Below, one piece after another: positions 1 through 5,929 of a stretch of 11,534 nucleotides of DNA. Below the pieces are notes generated by a model that ran no database searches, was not told the DNA's origin, and worked only from the letters and a program-made list of their open reading frames with translations. The DNA lies in contig CALNAU010000012.1 in the NCBI GenBank assembly GCA_937874275.1, forward strand, positions 1-11,534, given 5' to 3'. The stretch is from an uncultured Clostridia bacterium. Its GTDB lineage: Bacteria > Bacillota > Clostridia > Christensenellales > Aristaeellaceae. The translations under genes and the position numbers were made by a program. How positions within the stretch are numbered: position 1 is the stretch's first letter; each line of letters begins with the position of its first letter.

Positions 1-15
1 ACTACTGGAGGTATC

Positions 16-1278
16 ATGGCATCATTTGTGGACCGGGCGCAGCTGCGCCTGAAGGCCGGCAGCGGCGGCAACGGCTGTGTGTCGTTTCACCGGGAGAAGT
101 TTGTGTTAAACGGCGGGCCGGATGGCGGTGATGGCGGCAATGGCGGCGATATCGTGCTGGTGGCCGACCATAACCTGCATACGCTGCTGGATTACCGCTA
201 TCGCAGCAAGTATGCGGCGGAGAACGGCGAGCCCGGCGCGTCCCTCAGGCGGTACGGCAAGAGCGGCGAATCGCTGGAAATCCGGCTGCCCGTGGGCACC
301 ATTGTGCGCGACAAGGAGACCGGCAAGGTGGTCGCCGACATGTTTGAGAATGGGGAGCGCAAGGTGCTGCTGCGCGGCGGCCGCGGCGGGCATGGCAACG
401 CCAAATTTGCCACGCCCACCCGCCAGGCGCCCAACTTTGCCAAGCCCGGCATCAAAACCGAGTGGCGCGAGTTCACGCTGGAGCTCAAGACCATCGCCGA
501 TGTGGGCCTGGTGGGCTACCCCAATGTGGGCAAGTCGTCCATCCTGGCGGCGGTGACAGCGGCCAAGCCCAAGATTGCCAACTACCCCTTCACCACGCTC
601 ACGCCCAACCTGGGCATCGTCAGCCACAAGGGCGTCAGTTTCGCCATGGCGGATATCCCCGGCCTCATCGAAAACGCCTCCCAGGGCGCGGGGCTTGGGT
701 TCAACTTCCTGCGCCATGTGGAGCGCACGCGCCTGCTGATTCATGTGGTGGATATTTCGGGCTCCGAGGGGCGCGACCCGGTGCAGGATTGGCGCACCAT
801 CAATGACGAGCTGAGCCGTTACGGCCAGCTGGAGCGCAGGCCCCAAATTCTGGCCGCCAACAAGATGGATTTGCCGGATGCCGAAGAGAATCTGCAACGC
901 CTGCGCGAGGCCGCGGGGGATACCCCGGTGTTCCCGGTCAGTGCCGCCACGCGGCAGGGCTTTGACGCGCTGCTGGATCATGTGGTACAGATGCTCCAAT
1001 CCCTGCCCGTGCAGGAGCGCTACGAGGAAAGCCCGGCGGAGGACCTGTCGGCGCCTGTGACCGGCTTCACTGTCAGGCAGGAGAGCGGTGTGTACGTGGT
1101 GGAAGGTCCGTCCATCGTGAACCTCATTGCCAGCGTCAACTTTGACGACTATGAGAGCATGCTCTGGTTCCACAGCGTCATGCAAAAGAGCGGCATCATC
1201 GACGCGCTGCGCGAGGCCGGCGCCAAGGAAGGCGACACCGTGCGGATGGATGATATGGAGTTTGACTTTGTAGAGTGA
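16..1278 (+). CDS. obgE: GTPase Obg/CgtA (ribosome assembly and stress GTPase)
   Basis: This 420-residue protein has the full three-domain layout of Obg. The glycine-rich Obg fold spans about residues 1-158 (GGNG, GGDGGNGG, and GGRGGHGN near 121-128). The GTPase domain has the P-loop GYPNVGKSS at 167-175, switch I around FTTLTPN at 192-198, DIPG at 213-216, NKMD at 282-285 and SAA at 309-311. A C-terminal OCT domain occupies about 345-420. Obg proteins bind the large ribosomal subunit late in its assembly and link GTP/ppGpp levels to growth; the protein is cytoplasmic. The start is fixed by GGAGG at positions 7-11, four bases before the ATG. The P-loop ends in Ser-Ser rather than the more common Ser-Thr, and the region after DIPGLIENA reads GLGFNFLRHVERT where GLGHxFLRH is more usual; neither should abolish function. 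In relatives the upstream neighbours are often rplU and rpmA, which lie outside this window. Confidence 0.97.
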   Translation: MASFVDRAQLRLKAGSGGNGCVSFHREKFVLNGGPDGGDGGNGGDIVLVADHNLHTLLDYRYRSKYAAENGEPGASLRRYGKSGESLEIRLPVGTIVRDKETGKVVADMFENGERKVLLRGGRGGHGNAKFATPTRQAPNFAKPGIKTEWREFTLELKTIADVGLVGYPNVGKSSILAAVTAAKPKIANYPFTTLTPNLGIVSHKGVSFAMADIPGLIENASQGAGLGFNFLRHVERTRLLIHVVDISGSEGRDPVQDWRTINDELSRYGQLERRPQILAANKMDLPDAEENLQRLREAAGDTPVFPVSAATRQGFDALLDHVVQMLQSLPVQERYEESPAEDLSAPVTGFTVRQESGVYVVEGPSIVNLIASVNFDDYESMLWFHSVMQKSGIIDALREAGAKEGDTVRMDDMEFDFVE

Positions 1279-1283
1279 CATGC

Positions 1284-1444
1284 ATGCGGCTTCGGCGCGT
1301 TTTGCGCGCAGTCGCCTCGTCCTTTTTGATTTCCGCGGCGTCGCTGCTCCGTCGACGTAGCGCTGCTACGCCTCCTGCGCGATTCCTTGCGGAAATCCAA
1401 AAATGACAGCGGCTTGATGCGTGCAAAACGCACCTCAGCCGCAT
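1284..1444. repeat. Long imperfect palindrome between obg and the GNAT gene
   Basis: Two arms, 1284-1336 and 1389-1444, are reverse complements of each other over most of their length. The outer part matches at ATGCGGCT and then at a 15-base block containing GCGTTTTGC with two mismatches. The inner part matches at TTTTTGATTTCCGC with a single extra base on the right arm. The less conserved stretch between these blocks differs in length by two bases. The 52-base centre contains its own hairpin, CGTAGC at 1356-1361 with GCTACG at 1365-1370. The left arm also holds a GC hairpin (1295-1299 with 1305-1309) followed by T5 at 1323-1327, so transcript ending after obg is possible. No transposase is present. 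The structure resembles a dispersed palindromic unit or MITE-like element, but copy number cannot be judged from one window. Confidence 0.75.
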
Positions 1445-1461
1445 CTGGAAGGATTAAGGAA

Positions 1462-1989
1462 ATGGACGAACTATTTCTAATAGCCCCCAGCATGGCCTAC
1501 GAGCGGCAGATTCGCGCCTACCGGGCCGAGATACTGGCCGATGGCGAGGGCGTGGACGGTGGCGGCGGGCTGGACGCCTTTGAGGATGTGGCCGACTGGC
1601 TGGCCTACCTGGCCCTCAAGAGCAGCCCGGATACCTGCCCCGCGGACCGCGTGCCCGACAGCACCTACCTGTGCGTGCGCCGGGCGGACAACCGCGTGGT
1701 GGGCATAGCCAACATCCGCCACACGCTCAACGACCTGCTGCTACAGTGGGGCGGGCATGTGGGCTACAGCATCCGCCCGGATGAGCGGGGCAAGGGATAC
1801 GCCAAGCAGCAGCTGAGGCTCACGCTGGACAAGTGCCGGGGGCTGGGGCTCACCCGCGTGCTGGTCACCTGTGATGAGACCAACCAGCGCTCTCGCCGCA
1901 CCATTGAAGGCTGTGGCGGGCAGTACGAGGATTCGCGCCCGGACAGCGATGGCATGCCCACGCGTAGATACTGGATAGATATACCCTAA
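1462..1989 (+). CDS. GNAT family N-acetyltransferase
   Basis: This 175-residue protein has the acetyl-CoA binding signature of the GNAT superfamily. The stretch VGYSIRPDERGKGYAKQQL at about 100-118 contains the RGKGYA loop (109-114) that holds the CoA pyrophosphate, and CDETNQRSRRTIEGCGG at about 137-153 matches the conserved strand-helix after it (Asn141, Ser144, the final GG). The likely reaction is transfer of an acetyl group from acetyl-CoA to an amine; the substrate is unknown. The start at 1462 is chosen because GGAAGGATTAAGGA lies just before it. Longer readings of the same frame begin inside the palindrome arm and lack a ribosome binding site. The gene sits between obg and yhbY, which are often adjacent, so it looks like an accessory gene inserted there with the palindrome. 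No promoter was recognised upstream, so it probably relies on read-through from obg. Confidence 0.85.
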   Translation: MDELFLIAPSMAYERQIRAYRAEILADGEGVDGGGGLDAFEDVADWLAYLALKSSPDTCPADRVPDSTYLCVRRADNRVVGIANIRHTLNDLLLQWGGHVGYSIRPDERGKGYAKQQLRLTLDKCRGLGLTRVLVTCDETNQRSRRTIEGCGGQYEDSRPDSDGMPTRRYWIDIP

Positions 1990-2009
1990 CTGCAATGAAG
2001 GAGAACAAA

Positions 2010-2300
2010 ATGGAATTAACTGCAAAACAGAGGGCCGCGCTGCGCAGCATGGCCAACGGCCTGCCCGTGGTGCTCACGGTGGGCAAGGAAGGCGTCACCG
2101 ATGCCACCATCAAGGAGGCCTATGACGCCCTGCAGGCAAGGGAGCTGATCAAGTGCGCCGTGGGGCAAAATGCGCCCCTCACCGCCCGCGAAGCGGCCTC
2201 CCAGCTGTGCGAGCGCACGGGCGCTCAGCCCGTGCAGGCCATTGGGCGCAAGTTTGTGCTCTATCGCCGCAACGACAAGGAACCCAAGATTGAGGTATGA
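2010..2300 (+). CDS. yhbY: YhbY family RNA-binding protein (CRM domain)
   Basis: The 96-residue product is a single CRM (CRS1-YhbY) domain, the usual length for bacterial YhbY. Family landmarks are LTAKQRAALRSMANGLP at the N-terminus, the GKEG turn at 25-28 that corresponds to the RNA-contacting GxxG loop, the helix with ARELIKC at 43-49, and the end strand QAIGRKFVLYRR at 76-87. The family is known to associate with pre-50S particles, which fits its position near obg. The start at 2010 is preferred to an in-frame ATG at 1995 because AAGGAG at 1999-2004 lies five bases before it. The stop codon directly abuts the ATG of a short reading frame downstream. The product is cytoplasmic. Confidence 0.92.
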   Translation: MELTAKQRAALRSMANGLPVVLTVGKEGVTDATIKEAYDALQARELIKCAVGQNAPLTAREAASQLCERTGAQPVQAIGRKFVLYRRNDKEPKIEV

Positions 2301-2441
2301 ATGCCTGAGGTAACGCTGAGGGACATCACAGACGATAACTGGATGCCAGCCATCTATGCGGGCGATGCCGTGGCAGGCCACCCTTGGGCCCGAAGCATGG
2401 TGCATTCATTCGCTTCCCCGGAGGCAAAGCATGGGCATTAA
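2301..2441 (+). pseudogene. Truncated GNAT-like N-terminal relic (46 codons)
   Basis: A 46-codon reading frame begins on the base after the yhbY stop and has GAGG at 2291-2294 as a possible ribosome binding site. Its first residues, MPEVTLRDITDDNWMPAI, resemble the opening strand and helix of a GNAT acetyltransferase of the type beginning V-T-L-R-x-I-T-x-D-N-W. After about residue 20 the resemblance stops, and the frame runs into the start of the DUF454 gene, where it ends. No acetyl-CoA loop is present in any nearby frame. I infer the remnant of a deleted gene. It could instead be a short coupling leader or chance coding; the family match rests on recognition by eye only. Confidence 0.45.
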
Positions 2442-2811
2442 GCGCGCGCTGTATTTCGCGTTGGGCTGCCTGGGTCTGGCGATGGGGGCGGTGGGCGCGG
2501 TGGTGCCCCTGCTGCCCGCCTTTCCGTTTCTGGTGCTGGCGGCCTTTGGCTTTGCCCGCTCCAGCGACCGGCTTCACCAGTGGTTCCTCGCCACCCGCCT
2601 GTATCGGGATAACCTGGCAGGCTTCCTGTCCGGCCGAGGGATGACCAAGGCGGCCAAGGCGCGCGTGATGCTCACCGTGACCGCCGTGATGGCCATAGGC
2701 TTTTATATGATGCGCCGCATCCCGGTTGGCCAGGTGATACTGGCCGTGGTTTGGGTGGGGCACATGATTTTGTTCATCTGGGGCATACGGACGGTGCCGG
2801 AAGAGAAGTGA
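2431..2811 (+). CDS. DUF454 / YbaN family small inner-membrane protein
   Basis: The 126-residue protein matches the DUF454 (YbaN) pattern: an N-terminal hydrophobic helix at about 5-27, the signature VVPLLPAFPFLVLAAFGFARSSDRLHQWF at about 24-52, a middle basic segment (GRGMTKAAKAR, 68-78), and two further hydrophobic stretches at about 79-94 and 100-118. The biochemical role of the family is not established, so none is assigned; a location in the cytoplasmic membrane is likely. The start at 2431 follows GGAGG at 2420-2424 with six bases between. Upstream in-frame starts have no such site and would overlap the relic of the previous gene. The gene is the last on the plus strand before a convergent pair. 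Confidence 0.85.
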   Translation: MGIKRALYFALGCLGLAMGAVGAVVPLLPAFPFLVLAAFGFARSSDRLHQWFLATRLYRDNLAGFLSGRGMTKAAKARVMLTVTAVMAIGFYMMRRIPVGQVILAVVWVGHMILFIWGIRTVPEEK

Positions 2812-2900
2812 GCAGTGAGGAGTTAGCGGTGCAGATTCCGCCAGGTCAGCGCCGAAGGCGCAACCATTGACTCTTAACCGCTAACCGATAACTCCTACCT
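2812..2900. repeat. Repeat-like spacer with inverted repeats between convergent genes
   Basis: The spacer contains AGGAGTTAGCGGT at 2818-2830 and, at 2876-2896, a run made of near-identical heptamers (TAACCGC, TAACCGA, TAACTCC). AGGAGTTA (2818-2825) is the exact reverse complement of 2889-2896, and GCGGT (2826-2830) is complementary to ACCGC at 2877-2881. A small hairpin, GCGCC-GAA-GGCGC at 2849-2861, lies between the arms. The layout could fold as a bidirectional transcript-ending structure serving both converging genes, but there is no clear T-run. Otherwise it may be a dispersed genomic repeat. Confidence 0.45.
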
Positions 2901-3299
2901 TCATGTGACTTGCCCCGGCTGCGAGGAATAGCCATCCGGGCCCACATACCGGCTGTCGCCAAAGCCCAGGATGAGGTAAAAGATCGGCCCCAGGAACAAC
3001 AGCCCCAGCCCGAAGCCCGTGCCTTTGCCGAAGACGCGGGCCATTTTGAACGGCAGCATCAACAGGAAGATGAGGTTGACCAGCGGTACAATCAGCCACA
3101 AAAACATCCAGCCCTTGCCCCACGCAATCCTGAAGGTGATGTAGAGATTATAAAAGGGAATCAGCGATTTCCATCCGGCTTCACCGGCCTTCTCAAACAC
3201 CTTCCACAAGGCGATGGTCTGAAATATCAGCCAGATGATGCCAAAGGTAGAGGTGCCCTCCGGCAGGCTATACCACGCTTCCCTGAAAAAGTACGGCAT
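2901..3299 (-). CDS. DUF5684 family membrane protein
   Basis: The 132-residue protein carries the DUF5684 hallmark LWKVFEKAGEAGWKSLIPFYN at about 31-51, with hydrophobic segments at about 18-35, 64-84 and 94-114 and a polar C-terminal tail. The pattern of a Trp-rich first helix, a KAGxxGWxxLIPxYN loop and two further helices is shared by many small Firmicutes membrane proteins, some attached to signal-peptidase-like or protease modules. This one is a stand-alone copy without a catalytic domain. Function is unknown. The start is supported by AAAGGAG on the minus strand a few bases before the ATG. It has its own good promoter (see 3344-3373), so it need not be co-transcribed with the solute-binding protein gene upstream of it on the same strand. 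Confidence 0.8.
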   Translation of the reverse strand: MPYFFREAWYSLPEGTSTFGIIWLIFQTIALWKVFEKAGEAGWKSLIPFYNLYITFRIAWGKGWMFLWLIVPLVNLIFLLMLPFKMARVFGKGTGFGLGLLFLGPIFYLILGFGDSRYVGPDGYSSQPGQVT

Positions 3300-3343
3300 G
3301 TGCGCTCCTTTTGCTGCCCGAAGGGCCGCGATTTCTTACGCCC

Positions 3344-3373
3344 ATCATACCACGCTGACGCTTGGGCTAACAA
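3344..3373 (-). promoter_or_regulatory. Extended -10 promoter of the DUF5684 gene
   Basis: Read on the minus strand, TTGTTA (3373-3368) and TATGAT (3349-3344) are separated by 18 bases, and TGG just before the -10 box gives an extended -10. The start codon lies about 45 bases further on. A short hairpin (GCCC-TTC-GGGC, 3326-3316) sits in the predicted 5' leader close to the ribosome binding site. Confidence 0.6.
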
Positions 3374-3463
3374 GGAAAGCACAACAGAGCGGACTCGTCA
3401 TCCTCGCTCAGATATTCGACTGCGAATCCCGACCTTCAACCCGGCGGCCCTCACGAACGACCC

Positions 3464-3952
3464 CTACTTCCCCTCCATGACCATCAGCCGTATCTTGTCG
3501 TTGGCTTGCTGCATGAATTGTTCTAGCGTGATGGCCCCTTCCTTGTACATGCCCCAGAGGTAGCCGTCCCGGCTGAGGGCGGTGTTTTGTGTGAGGCTCA
3601 GGCTGTTGTCCAGGTACACATGGCGCATCAGGTTCTGGTGCAGCTTCAAGGTATCCGGGCCGAAAATGTAGCGGGTGCTTTCCATATCCTGCTCGTAGCG
3701 GGCTTGCATGCGGGCCATGTTAACCTCCATCTCGCGCTTCTGCGCCCCTTCGGCCTTGTCAATCTCCTGCTGATAGTGGGCCAGGCTATCCTGGGTGTTG
3801 CGCATCTGCTCCTCATAGAAGGGGTTGGGGATGGGGTCGGTCCAGGTACGGCTGAGGGCAGCGCGGTTTTCGGGCGCCATGTAGTGCACATACAGCCGCA
3901 GAAATTCCTTGACCGTTTCGGGGTGCTTGGTGCGGGCGAGTGCTGTCAGCAT
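3464..3952 (-). CDS. C-terminal piece of the frameshifted solute-binding protein
   Basis: This 162-codon frame continues the solute-binding protein gene in a different frame. Its opening, LTALARTKHPETVKEFLRLYVHYM, is the type of segment found late in family 1 solute-binding proteins, where one lobe resumes with the helix following a 'SKHPE..EFL' motif. The middle part (about 60-100) is charged and likely coiled, and it ends with NDKIRLMVMEGK, again typical of the end of such proteins (YLWGMYKEGAITLEQFMQQANDKIR). There is no signal peptide and no ribosome binding site of its own before the ATG at 3952. That ATG overlaps the upstream stop codon as ATGCTGA. The simplest view is that it is not an independent gene but the 3' end of a broken one. 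Translation by reinitiation at the overlap cannot be excluded. Confidence 0.75.
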   Translation of the reverse strand: MLTALARTKHPETVKEFLRLYVHYMAPENRAALSRTWTDPIPNPFYEEQMRNTQDSLAHYQQEIDKAEGAQKREMEVNMARMQARYEQDMESTRYIFGPDTLKLHQNLMRHVYLDNSLSLTQNTALSRDGYLWGMYKEGAITLEQFMQQANDKIRLMVMEGK

Positions 3953-5721
3953 GCGGCCATTGCCACTGCGCCAGGCGGGTATCTGTCCGTCGGGGACAGC
4001 AACAGGGCCTGTCCGTTGCCCTCGCCCAGCCCGCCGTACATCAGCGTCTCAAACTGGTAGCCAATCATGCGCTCAATCAGCGGGCGGCGGATGCCATCTG
4101 CATAGCCGGCGTCGGGGGTTTCCGTGTTGAGCGGCAAGTCCCATGCGGTGACATCCAGCGCATCGATTTCACGCATCATGGCGCCGAATGCGGCGTCGTC
4201 AAACTGCAGCGCCAGCCCCTGCCCCTGCATGGACTCCTTATAGCTTTCGTAGGCCATGTCCTTCAGGTGGCTCTTGGCATCAGGCTCCGCAAAGAGCATG
4301 TAGTCCTCATGCTGCTTGTAGCCATCCTCGCCCCACCAACGCACCAGCTCAAGCAGTTCCGGGAAGGTGCGAGGAATGTCCCGGCCTACGGCTGTAAATC
4401 GTGCGGGGACAGCCGCGTCAAACCAGGTATCCAAAAAGTCCGGGATGGCATAGAGCCTGCCCTCATGGTGGATAGAGGGGCCAAAGGCTGCCAGCGCGTC
4501 ATCCGCAAAGGCGGTGAGCTCCGGCACGTCGGACAGGTCCAGCAGGTAGCCTTTTTGCATCATCCTTTGCACGTCAAAGGTGTTGGTGTTCAGCTCCAAT
4601 ATGTCAACGGGCGCCTCGCCTGACATCAGCATCGCGCCCAGCTGGTCGGGCTCCAGATAACCCCGCAGTTCTATTTGCACGTTATCCATTTCGGCCAGCG
4701 CCAGGGACATGGCCTTCTGGTCCGTTGGCACCTCGCCCAGCGTCAGGGTGACGGCTGGCGGCAGTTGCGTTTCGTCCGTGCCGCGCAGGTAGAGGTTGTT
4801 GCCCGCGGCAATCAGCAGTTGGCCGTCTGAAAAGGGCTGCATGCGAGGCCCAACGGACAGGCCGCCCCCGCCCCACAACTCCACCAGCGGCAGCCGGTCG
4901 GTCTGAATCGGCGGGGCATTTTCCCGCAGGCGCAGCACCTGGGTCTGCGTGACGGTGTATACGGCATCCTGCACCGCATCGTAGTACAGCATCAGGTCGC
5001 CCGGCCAGATACGGTCCAATCCCTGGGGCAGGGTAAAGGGGAGCGGCTCGGCGGTGTCCTGGCGCGGGTTAAAGGCCATGACCTGCGGCGGCTTTGCCTG
5101 GCCGGTTTGCTCATCCCGCTCGCTTTGGTTATAGTGCAGGCCCAGCAGCAGGCCATCCTTGTAGGGGGCCAGGCTTTGCAGCATGGTCTGCTGGTAGGCG
5201 GTGCGCTGCCCGGTCGCCAGGTCGTAGCTGTAAAGGTCCTCTTTCAGGTCACCCCAGTTGCTTTGGATGACGTATAGCTGTCCCTCGTGGGCCAGCGCGA
5301 AGCGGGGCGGCTGCACAAAGGGATTGGCCGAGTCCCCCTGGGTGAACAGGCTCCAGTCCAGCTGCATGCCCTCCTCAAAGGCGGGTGCATCGCCTGATTG
5401 CTTGATGTGGTAGAGCATACCGGTCTGTGTGTCCAGCCCCATGGGCTGCCCCTCGTGAAGGAAAAGCAGTTGCACCGCCGGCTGCTTAGCCAACAGCTGT
5501 GGCTGGGCGCCCGGCGTCCACCCGTAGAGCGCGTTGCGGGTACGGATGAGGGTCTGCCCCTCCCACTGGATAAAGCTGGTCACAAAGTCGTTCTCGTCCA
5601 TCAGTTCGCGCCCAAATACCTGGCGCACAGGCGGCGCGGCCTCCTGCGCCAGGCCAGCGGTGGGCAGCAGACATAGCGTCAGCAGCAGGGTGAGCAAGGG
5701 ATGGATGGATCTTTTTCGCAT
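3946..5721 (-). CDS. Secreted propeller-like / solute-binding fusion protein (frame broken near 3' end)
   Basis: The 591-codon frame starts with a signal peptide: MRKR, a hydrophobic core LLTLLLTLCLLP, and a probable signal peptidase I site after AGLA at 22-25. There is no lipobox cysteine, unlike most Gram-positive solute-binding proteins. Residues about 35-315 are strand-rich with repeated motifs such as FLHEGQP, LAHEGQLYVI, YKDGLLLGL and FSDGQLLIAAGNNLYL, which suggest a beta-propeller-like region. From about 322 (AVTLTLGEVP) the sequence turns into an extracellular solute-binding module: ALAEMDNVQIELRGY, a VDILELNTNTFDVQRMMQKGYLLDL segment, and GRLYAIPDFLDTWF. Start choice is firm: AAGGAGG precedes the ATG by seven bases on the minus strand. 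The frame ends at 3946 after PPGAVAMAAC, in mid-domain, and the missing part continues in another frame down to 3464. The joined protein would be about 750 residues. The ligand is unknown; sugars or peptides are likely for the family. Confidence 0.8.
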   Translation of the reverse strand: MRKRSIHPLLTLLLTLCLLPTAGLAQEAAPPVRQVFGRELMDENDFVTSFIQWEGQTLIRTRNALYGWTPGAQPQLLAKQPAVQLLFLHEGQPMGLDTQTGMLYHIKQSGDAPAFEEGMQLDWSLFTQGDSANPFVQPPRFALAHEGQLYVIQSNWGDLKEDLYSYDLATGQRTAYQQTMLQSLAPYKDGLLLGLHYNQSERDEQTGQAKPPQVMAFNPRQDTAEPLPFTLPQGLDRIWPGDLMLYYDAVQDAVYTVTQTQVLRLRENAPPIQTDRLPLVELWGGGGLSVGPRMQPFSDGQLLIAAGNNLYLRGTDETQLPPAVTLTLGEVPTDQKAMSLALAEMDNVQIELRGYLEPDQLGAMLMSGEAPVDILELNTNTFDVQRMMQKGYLLDLSDVPELTAFADDALAAFGPSIHHEGRLYAIPDFLDTWFDAAVPARFTAVGRDIPRTFPELLELVRWWGEDGYKQHEDYMLFAEPDAKSHLKDMAYESYKESMQGQGLALQFDDAAFGAMMREIDALDVTAWDLPLNTETPDAGYADGIRRPLIERMIGYQFETLMYGGLGEGNGQALLLSPTDRYPPGAVAMAAC

Positions 5722-5745
5722 GATGATGCCTCCTTATCGCTTTGT

Positions 5746-5760
5746 GTATGCTCAGCATAC
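5746..5760. promoter_or_regulatory. 15-bp perfect palindrome upstream of the solute-binding protein gene
   Basis: GTATGCTCAGCATAC is a perfect seven-base palindrome around a central C, 25 bases before the start codon of the minus-strand gene. Its position next to the ribosome binding site and within the likely promoter/leader makes it a candidate operator. On the minus strand, TGGTATGCT partly overlaps it and could be an extended -10, but no convincing -35 was found at the right distance. Confidence 0.4.
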
Positions 5761-5771
5761 CATGGATAACA

Positions 5772-5824
5772 GGGCCCAAATGTAACAACCCGCCAAGCCG
5801 GGTTGAACTGTTACATTTGGGGCC
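5772..5824. promoter_or_regulatory. Nested dyad symmetry in the divergent intergenic region
   Basis: CCCAAATGTAACA at 5775-5787 and TGTTACATTTGGG at 5809-5821 are perfect 13-base reverse complements, and the flanking GGCC extends the match with one bulged base. Inside lies a second stem, AACCCG (5787-5792) with CGGGTT (5799-5804). The whole could be a two-half-site operator (TGTAACA...TGTTACA) or, in RNA from either strand, a strong hairpin. It lies between the divergent solute-binding and YesL genes, about 50 bases from the former and 100 from the latter. No T-run follows on the plus strand, so a classical terminator is unlikely in that direction. Confidence 0.6.
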
Positions 5825-5870
5825 GCATGCATTGTTTGCAGTTCGGTCACAATGCCCCGCCGCCCGAACA

Positions 5871-5899
5871 TGTATTTTGCGCCGCGGGCATGATATAAT
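5871..5899 (+). promoter_or_regulatory. Extended -10 promoter of the YesL-methyltransferase run
   Basis: A consensus TATAAT at 5894-5899 is preceded by TGA at 5891-5893, giving an extended -10. The hexamer 17 bases upstream, TGTATT at 5871-5876, is a poor -35, which extended -10 promoters tolerate. The predicted transcript would start near 5906, giving a leader of about 25 bases before the GTG at 5930 with GGAGG at 5918-5922. Confidence 0.65.
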
Positions 5900-5929
5900 A
5901 ACCTATCGACGAAGAGCGGAGGCGGCACA

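Noticed and set aside
106..1281. Long minus-strand open frame opposite obg
   Set aside because: It lies wholly opposite a clearly functional obg gene, has low-complexity His/Ala/Gly-rich composition typical of antisense frames in GC-rich DNA, and no ribosome binding site or family match.
1295..1327. Simple intrinsic terminator of obg
   Set aside because: The GC hairpin is only five base pairs and the T5 run lies 13 bases beyond it. The same bases form part of the much longer palindrome, so I list that instead.
1387..1461. Longer N-terminus for the GNAT protein
   Set aside because: The extension starts with TTG inside the palindrome arm and lacks a ribosome binding site, whereas the ATG at 1462 has a strong one and begins at the natural edge of the domain.
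2910..3563. Plus-strand open frame across the DUF5684 gene and the spacer
   Set aside because: The minus-strand frame has the DUF5684 motif, a ribosome binding site and a promoter. The plus-strand product is charged, low-complexity and has no family pattern.
3946..3970. Programmed -1 ribosomal frameshift in the solute-binding protein gene
   Set aside because: No X-XXY-YYZ slippery heptamer is present before the stop and no downstream pseudoknot is evident. Single-base loss or sequencing error is simpler.
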